From NCBI RefSeq assembly GCF_000272405.2, contig NZ_AJZM02000385.1:1-32884 (forward strand): a stretch of 32,884 nt of DNA. The letters run 5' to 3'. This document shows, in pieces, positions 27,369 through 32,884 of the stretch (the first letter of the stretch is position 1; every line of letters begins with the position of its first letter). Position numbers and translations under genes: made by a program. The stretch comes from Vibrio tasmaniensis 1F-187. GTDB taxonomy: Bacteria > Pseudomonadota > Gammaproteobacteria > Enterobacterales > Vibrionaceae. The notes under the pieces were generated by a model, which was not told the DNA's origin, made no database searches, and worked only from the letters and a program-made list of their open reading frames with translations.

Positions 27369-27407
27369 AAAAAACAAGCGGCTCCAAAAAATTATTTGGA
27401 GCCGCTT
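27369..27407 (-). terminator. terminator of the S10 operon
   Basis: AAGCGGCTCCAAA (27376-27388) and TTTGGAGCCGCTT (27395-27407) pair perfectly over 13 bp with a 6-base loop. On the minus strand G and six T follow. It lies 22 bases after the rpsQ stop and separates S10 from spc transcription. Confidence 0.95.
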
Positions 27408-27429
27408 ATAAGTTATAGAATTACAAAGA

Positions 27430-27684
27430 TTAAATCTTCGCTTTTTCTAGAACTTTAACCAATGTCCAAGACTTAGTCTTAGACAGAGGACGACACTCAG
27501 CGATTTCAACTTTGTCGCCTAGGCCACAAGTGTTGTCTTCGTCGTGTGCGTGTACTTTAGTCGTGCGTTTGATGAACTTACCGTAAATTGGGTGTTTTAC
27601 AGTACGCTCAATAGCAACAACGATAGACTTGTCCATCTTGTCACTTACTACACGGCCTTGCTGGATGCGGTTAGTTTCGCTCAT
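27430..27684 (-). CDS. rpsQ: 30S ribosomal protein S17
   Basis: S17 is an OB-fold protein binding 16S rRNA early in assembly. The 84 residues match E. coli: [22 protein letters not shown] and [21 protein letters not shown]. Its start overlaps the rpmC stop by one base (TAATG), indicating coupled translation. It is the last gene of the S10 operon. Confidence 0.98.
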   Translation of the reverse strand: MSETNRIQQGRVVSDKMDKSIVVAIERTVKHPIYGKFIKRTTKVHAHDEDNTCGLGDKVEIAECRPLSKTKSWTLVKVLEKAKI

Positions 27685-27875
27685 TATGCGCCTGCCTTTT
27701 CAGTCAAAACAGTTTTCACACGTGCGATGTCACGGCGTACAGCTTTTAGAGTATGAGTTTGCTGTAGTTGACCAGTTGCAGCTTGCATGCGCAAGTTGAA
27801 CTGTTCACGTAGCAAATTCAATAGCTCAGCGTTAAGCTCTTCAACGTTCTTTTCGCGTAGATCTTGTGCTTTCAT
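27684..27875 (-). CDS. rpmC: 50S ribosomal protein L29
   Basis: L29 is a two-helix protein near the tunnel exit that helps bind SRP and trigger factor. It has 63 residues like E. coli, with the conserved [20 protein letters not shown]. The ATG at 27875 was chosen over the GTG at 27878; it overlaps the rplP stop by one base (TGATG). Confidence 0.97.
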   Translation of the reverse strand: MKAQDLREKNVEELNAELLNLLREQFNLRMQAATGQLQQTHTLKAVRRDIARVKTVLTEKAGA

Positions 27876-28285
27876 CACATCACCTGCTTAGTTACAAAAG
27901 TAGTTTTAACAGGCAGTTTACGTGCCGCTAGGCGGAACGCTTCACGTGCCAACTCTTCAGGTACGCCATTCATCTCGTACATAACTTTGCCTGGTTGGAT
28001 TTGAGCAACCCAGTACGCAACTGAACCTTTACCTTTACCTTGACGAACTTCAAGAGGCTTTTCAGTAATAGGTTTGTCTGGGAACACACGGATCCAGATT
28101 TGACCTTGACGCTTAATGTGACGTGTCATAGCACGACGTGCCGCTTCGATTTGACGTGCAGTCAGGCGACCACGGCCAACAGCTTTAAGACCGAATTCGC
28201 CGAAGCTTACTTCAGTACCTTTAGCTAGACCACGGTTACGACCAGTCATAACCTTGCGGAACTTAGTACGTTTTGGTTGTAGCAT
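27875..28285 (-). CDS. rplP: 50S ribosomal protein L16
   Basis: L16 contacts the A-site tRNA and is needed for the peptidyl transferase centre. It is 136 residues like E. coli. Arg81 ([10 protein letters not shown]) is present, the residue hydroxylated in E. coli by a 2-oxoglutarate oxygenase. [20 protein letters not shown] is the conserved start. It is 11 bases after rpsC. Confidence 0.98.
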   Translation of the reverse strand: MLQPKRTKFRKVMTGRNRGLAKGTEVSFGEFGLKAVGRGRLTARQIEAARRAMTRHIKRQGQIWIRVFPDKPITEKPLEVRQGKGKGSVAYWVAQIQPGKVMYEMNGVPEELAREAFRLAARKLPVKTTFVTKQVM

Positions 28286-28296
28286 CGTTCGACTCC

Positions 28297-28995
28297 TTAC
28301 TTACGGCCTTTACGCTGCTTCTTAGGCTTATCGCCTTTTGGCTCTACTGCGTTAGCAGCTGGCATACCGCCTAGAATCTCACCTTTGAAGATCCAAACTT
28401 TAATGCCGATCACACCGTATTGAGTGTGAGCCGAAGAAGTTGCGTAATCAATGTCTGCACGTAGAGTGTGTAGAGGCACACGGCCTTCACGGTACCACTC
28501 TGAACGTGCGATTTCAGCACCGCCAAGACGGCCGCCTACTTGTACTTTGATGCCTTTAGCGCCTAGACGCATAGCATTTTGTACCGCACGCTTCATTGCA
28601 CGACGGAACATAACACGACGCTCTAGTTGAGACGCGATGCTATCAGCTACAAGCTGACCATCTAGCTCAGGCTTACGTACTTCAGCGATGTTAATTTGCG
28701 CTGGTACACCTGCGATTTTAGCTACAGCTGCGCGTAGCTTCTCTACGTCTTCACCTTTCTTACCGATAACAACGCCAGGACGAGCTGTGTGAATAGTCAC
28801 ACGGATGCTCTTGGCTGGACGCTCGATAACGATACGAGATAATGATGCTTTTTGTAGTTCCTTGGTAAGGAACTGACGTACCTTGAAGTCGCCGTCTAGG
28901 TTGTCAGCGAATTCGTTGGTATTAGCAAACCATGTAGCATTCCAAGGCTTGACGATGCCAAGACGAATACCATTAGGATGTACTTTCTGACCCAT
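28297..28995 (-). CDS. rpsC: 30S ribosomal protein S3
   Basis: S3 lines the mRNA entry channel. The 232-residue protein (E. coli 233) has a KH domain with the GxxG loop in [14 protein letters not shown] (about 75-88). The C-terminal domain holds [20 protein letters not shown], and the end is basic ([10 protein letters not shown]). It is 18 bases after rplV. Confidence 0.98.
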
Positions 28996-29013
28996 TGCTT
29001 ACTCTCCTAGTCT

Positions 29014-29346
29014 TTAGCGATCTGCTACAACAATAGTGATGTGGCTTGAACGCTTCAAGATACGATCCGCACGACCTTTAGCACGAGGCATAATACGCTT
29101 CATGATAGGGCCCTCATCTACGAAGATTTTAGCGACATTTAGATCGTCTATATCTGCACCTTCGTTATGTTCCGCGTTAGCGATAGCTGACTCAAGAACT
29201 TTCTTAACTAAAACAGCAGCTTTTTTGTTGCTGAAAGTTAGAATTTCTAGAGCCTGGTCTACCGACTTACCGCGAATTTGGTCTGCAACTAAGCGAGCTT
29301 TCTGTGGAGAAATACGAGCAAAGTTATGTTTAGCTAAAGCTTCCAT
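29014..29346 (-). CDS. rplV: 50S ribosomal protein L22
   Basis: L22 lines the peptide exit tunnel. The long beta-hairpin is visible as [20 protein letters not shown] (about 80-99), the site of macrolide-resistance changes in other bacteria; no deletion is seen here. The second of two adjacent ATGs (29346) was chosen: 110 residues as in E. coli, with GGAG 6 bases upstream. Confidence 0.97.
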   Translation of the reverse strand: MEALAKHNFARISPQKARLVADQIRGKSVDQALEILTFSNKKAAVLVKKVLESAIANAEHNEGADIDDLNVAKIFVDEGPIMKRIMPRAKGRADRILKRSSHITIVVADR

Positions 29347-29356
29347 CATCTACTCC

Positions 29357-29647
<291 letters not shown>

Positions 29648-29654
29648 TTATAAA

Positions 29655-30479
29655 TTATTTAGTGCGACGACGTACGATGTACTTGTCAGTGCGCTTATTC
29701 TTACGAGTCTTGAAGCCCTTAGTAGGAACGCCCCAAGGAGATACTGGGTGACGACCACCAGATGTGCGGCCTTCACCACCACCATGTGGGTGATCCACCG
29801 GGTTCATTACTACACCACGTACGGTTGGACGTACGCCGCGCCAGCGTGAAGCACCAGCTTTACCAAGTTCACGTAGCATATGCTCAGAGTTACCAACTTC
29901 ACCGATCGTTGCACGACCTTCAGAAAGAACTTTGCGCATTTCACCAGAACGTAGACGGATAGTTACGTATGCACCATCGCGAGCGATGATTTGAGCATAA
30001 GCACCAGCCGAACGAGCTAGTTGTGCACCTTTACCAGGCTTAAGTTCAACACAGTGTACAGTAGAACCTACTGGGATGTTGCGCATCGGCAGAGTGTTAC
30101 CTGCTTTGATTGCAGCATCTACGCCAGATTGAATCTGGTCGCCTGCGTTAACACCTTTAGGTGCAATGATGTAACGACGCTCACCGTCTGCGTACAGAAC
30201 TAGAGCGATGTTAGCACTACGGTTTGGATCGTATTCTAGACGCTCAACTTTCGCTGGGATGCCATCTTTAGTACGTTTGAAGTCAACTAGACGGTAATGG
30301 TGTTTATGACCACCACCGATGTGACGTACTGTAATACGACCGTTGTTGTTACGACCACCGTTCTTAGAGTTTTTCTCTAGAAGTGGTGCGTATGGCTTAC
30401 CCTTGTGCAGGTCAGCGTTAACAACTTTAACGACGTGACGACGACCAGGGGAAGTCGGCTTACATTTAACAATAGCCAT
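29655..30479 (-). CDS. rplB: 50S ribosomal protein L2
   Basis: L2 is a core protein of the peptidyl transferase region and the subunit interface. The 274-residue protein (E. coli 273) has the conserved [15 protein letters not shown] near the start and [20 protein letters not shown] near residues 225-245. That motif includes the histidine implicated in peptidyl transfer activity. The C-terminal [18 protein letters not shown] is basic. It is 14 bases after rplW. Confidence 0.99.
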   Translation of the reverse strand: MAIVKCKPTSPGRRHVVKVVNADLHKGKPYAPLLEKNSKNGGRNNNGRITVRHIGGGHKHHYRLVDFKRTKDGIPAKVERLEYDPNRSANIALVLYADGERRYIIAPKGVNAGDQIQSGVDAAIKAGNTLPMRNIPVGSTVHCVELKPGKGAQLARSAGAYAQIIARDGAYVTIRLRSGEMRKVLSEGRATIGEVGNSEHMLRELGKAGASRWRGVRPTVRGVVMNPVDHPHGGGEGRTSGGRHPVSPWGVPTKGFKTRKNKRTDKYIVRRRTK

Positions 30480-30493
30480 TTTTACTACTCCTG

Positions 30494-30796
30494 TTATTCC
30501 GCGCCGCCAACGAAGTCAAGATCTTGACCTTCTTTCAAAGTAACGTAGGCTTTCTTAACGTCTGAACGACGGCCTTCACGCATACCTTGACGTTTGGTCT
30601 TACCCTTTAATACAAGAGTATTTACAGACTTAACTTCAACTTCAAATAGCTTTTCTACAGCTGCTTTGATCTCTTTCTTAGTTGCATCTTTAGCTACTTT
30701 GAAAACGATAGTGTTCGCTTTCTCAGCTGCCATAGTTGCTTTTTCAGAGATGTGCGGAGCACGTAGAACTTTTAAGATACGCTCTTCAGTGATCAT
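30494..30796 (-). CDS. rplW: 50S ribosomal protein L23
   Basis: L23 is the docking site at the tunnel exit for trigger factor and SRP. It has 100 residues as in E. coli. The conserved core is [40 protein letters not shown], and [20 protein letters not shown]. Its start overlaps the rplD stop by four bases (ATGA). Confidence 0.98.
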   Translation of the reverse strand: MITEERILKVLRAPHISEKATMAAEKANTIVFKVAKDATKKEIKAAVEKLFEVEVKSVNTLVLKGKTKRQGMREGRRSDVKKAYVTLKEGQDLDFVGGAE

Positions 30797-31395
30797 GCTA
30801 GCATCTCCTCAACTTGCTTAACTGCATCAGCAGTCATCAGAACCTTGTCGAAAGCGATTAGTGATACTGGATCAACACCAGCAACATCACGTGCATCTAC
30901 TTTGTATAGGTTACGAGCAGCTAAGAATAGATTTTCATCTACTTCGCCAGTCACAATCAGAACGTCATTTAGCTCAAGCTCTTTAAGCTTAGCTACAAGT
31001 TCTTTTGTTTTTGGTGCTTCTACAGAGAAGTTATCAACAACGATTAGACGCTCTTGACGAATCAACTCAGAAAGAATGCTTTTCATAGCACCGCGGTACA
31101 TTTTCTTGTTAACTTTTTGGCTGTGATCTTGTGGTTTCGCAGCAAAAGTAACACCACCTGTACGCCAGATTGGGCTACGAATTGTACCAGCACGTGCACG
31201 GCCAGTACCTTTTTGGCGCCATGGCTTAGCACCGCCGCCTGATACTTCAGAACGAGTCTTTTGAGCACGAGTACCTTGACGAGCACCTGCTGCATACGCA
31301 ACAACTACTTGGTGTACTAGAGCTTCGTTAAAGTCACGTCCGAAAGTAGTCTCGGAAACAGTTAGTGCATCAGCACCTTTAACCATCAATTCCAT
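30793..31395 (-). CDS. rplD: 50S ribosomal protein L4
   Basis: L4 builds the constriction of the exit tunnel. In E. coli it is also the repressor of the S10 operon, acting on both transcription and translation. The 200-residue protein (E. coli 201) has the extended loop [18 protein letters not shown] and [11 protein letters not shown] (about 57-90) reaching into the tunnel. It starts 16 bases after rplC. Autoregulation is likely given the structured S10 leader in this window. Confidence 0.98.
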   Translation of the reverse strand: MELMVKGADALTVSETTFGRDFNEALVHQVVVAYAAGARQGTRAQKTRSEVSGGGAKPWRQKGTGRARAGTIRSPIWRTGGVTFAAKPQDHSQKVNKKMYRGAMKSILSELIRQERLIVVDNFSVEAPKTKELVAKLKELELNDVLIVTGEVDENLFLAARNLYKVDARDVAGVDPVSLIAFDKVLMTADAVKQVEEMLA

Positions 31396-31411
31396 TACTT
31401 ACTCCTAGACG

Positions 31412-32041
31412 TTATGCTTTAACAGCAGGTTTTACGATCACGTTACCGCCTGTTGAGCCTGGTACTGCACCTTTAATAAGGAGTAGATTGCGCTCAGCGT
31501 CAACACGTACGATCTCTAGGTTTTGAGTCGTTACACGCTCAGCACCCATGTGACCTGCCATTTTCTTGCCTTTAAACACGCGGCCTGGAGTTTGACATTG
31601 GCCAATTGAACCCGGTGCGCGGTGAGACAAAGAGTTACCGTGAGTCATATCTTGAGTAGAGAAGTTCCAACGCTTGATAGCGCCTTGGAAGCCTTTACCT
31701 TTAGATGTACCAGTAACGTCTACTTTTTTAATTTCGTTGAAAAGTTCTACGTTTAGCTCAGCGCCAACTTCAAACTCTTCGCCGTTTTCTAAACGGAATT
31801 CCCAAAGACCGCGACCTGCTTCAACACCCGCTTTCGCGAAGTGACCAGCTTCAGGTTTAGTTACACGGTTAGCTTTCTTAGCACCAGTAGTTACTTGGAT
31901 TGCTGCGTAGCCGTCTGTCTCAAGAGTTTTAACTTGAGAAATACGGTTCGCTTCAACCTCAACAACAGTTACTGGGATAGAAACGCCTTCTTCAGTAAAT
32001 ACGCGGGTCATACCCACTTTACGTCCGACTAGACCAATCAT
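31412..32041 (-). CDS. rplC: 50S ribosomal protein L3
   Basis: L3 starts large subunit assembly and reaches toward the peptidyl transferase centre. The 209 residues match E. coli. [19 protein letters not shown] contains Gln150, the residue methylated by PrmB in E. coli (there SIGQNQTPG). The start [17 protein letters not shown] is standard. It is 14 bases after rpsJ. Confidence 0.98.
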
Positions 32042-32055
32042 TATTCTTATCTCCC

Positions 32056-32613
<558 letters not shown>

Positions 32614-32619
32614 CGATGC

Positions 32620-32647
32620 ATTATACAGATCACATTTTAGTATGCAA
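32620..32647 (-). promoter_or_regulatory. promoter of the S10 operon
   Basis: The minus strand has a perfect -10 TATAAT (32620-32625) and TTGCAT (32642-32647) as a moderate -35, with a 16-base spacer. The bases after the -10 begin GCATCGC. It is the only convincing promoter in the gap between tuf and rpsJ. The stretch 32648-32775 holds nothing I recognise. Confidence 0.75.
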
Positions 32648-32775
32648 GTGGTGTTGGAAAAATAATCGGAATATATTTGTGCAGAGCATTCGAAGAAAAG
32701 TTGTGTGACAAAAGCAGAACGACAAGGAACGGGGATGATACTAAGGGAAAGCAAAAAGAAGTGGTGGGAACGTGG

Positions 32776-32807
32776 AAAAATAAAAGGGAAGCCGAAGCTT
32801 CCCTTTT
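32776..32807 (-). terminator. terminator of tuf
   Basis: AAAAGGGAAGC (32782-32792) and GCTTCCCTTTT (32797-32807) form an 11-bp stem closed, on the minus strand, by a C(UUCG)G tetraloop. ATTTTT follows. It lies 47 bases after the tuf stop, so S10 transcription starts anew from its own promoter. Confidence 0.93.
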
Positions 32808-32853
32808 CTTATGCAGTTCTTCTAATGAAGAGTGTGCAAAAATCTAAATGCTA

Positions 32854-32884
32854 TTAAGCGAAGATTTTAGCTACAACACCAGCA
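32854..32884 (-). CDS. tuf: elongation factor Tu, C-terminal end (partial)
   Basis: The last 31 bases read on the minus strand give AGVVAKIFA and a TAA stop. This matches the C-terminus of EF-Tu, where E. coli ends GAGVVAKVLS. The rest of the gene, and probably fusA, rpsG and rpsL as in the classical str operon, lies beyond the window. Identification rests on nine residues and on the position upstream of the S10 operon. Confidence 0.85.
   Translation of the reverse strand, partial: AGVVAKIFA

Overview
The window is a piece of a gammaproteobacterial chromosome, almost certainly a Vibrio or close Vibrionaceae relative. The evidence is the near-E. coli-like ribosomal proteins, the cysD-cysN-SLC13 permease-cysC order, a DUF2780-type lipoprotein, a ytfB/fklB divergent pair, and an OlsF-type ornithine-lipid synthase. 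Genus is an inference from protein content; no database was searched. No mobile element, CRISPR array, tRNA or rRNA gene was seen.

Left part (1-6.4 kb): a possible tail of an unknown gene, a TIGR03899-like hypothetical gene, then on the minus strand a sulfate-assimilation operon read cysD, cysN, SLC13-type permease, cysC. This operon takes up sulfate (inferred) and activates it to APS and then PAPS. Facing away from it is cpdB, a lipoprotein form of the 2',3'-cyclic nucleotide phosphodiesterase/3'-nucleotidase, with a possible Pho box upstream and a strong terminator downstream.

Middle part (8.6-18.5 kb): a tight plus-strand run of seven genes: DedA membrane protein, ATP-grasp ligase, DinB-like protein, NRDE/TANGO2 protein, secreted YHS protein, DoxX-like membrane protein, and an OlsA-OlsB fusion (OlsF). 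This is the most interesting part of the window. It looks like an ornithine-lipid operon carrying an unexplained accessory set that could modify, move or protect the lipid. It is followed by a Crp/Fnr-type regulator, an ElaA-like acetyltransferase overlapping an EamA transporter, then ytfB (minus) and fklB (plus) diverging from a shared region, and a small DUF2780-like lipoprotein. A five-copy 7-bp tandem repeat lies in the gap before the ribosomal genes.

Right part (18.7-32.9 kb): the S10, spc and alpha ribosomal protein operons, all on the minus strand, in the classical order rpsJ to rplQ, ending at a bidirectional-looking terminator. Each operon has its own visible promoter: an S10 promoter with a long structured leader, an extended -10 promoter for spc behind a strong terminator that ends S10, and a near-consensus promoter with a structured leader for alpha. 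The last 31 bases are the 3' end of a tuf gene, with its own UUCG-loop terminator between it and rpsJ.
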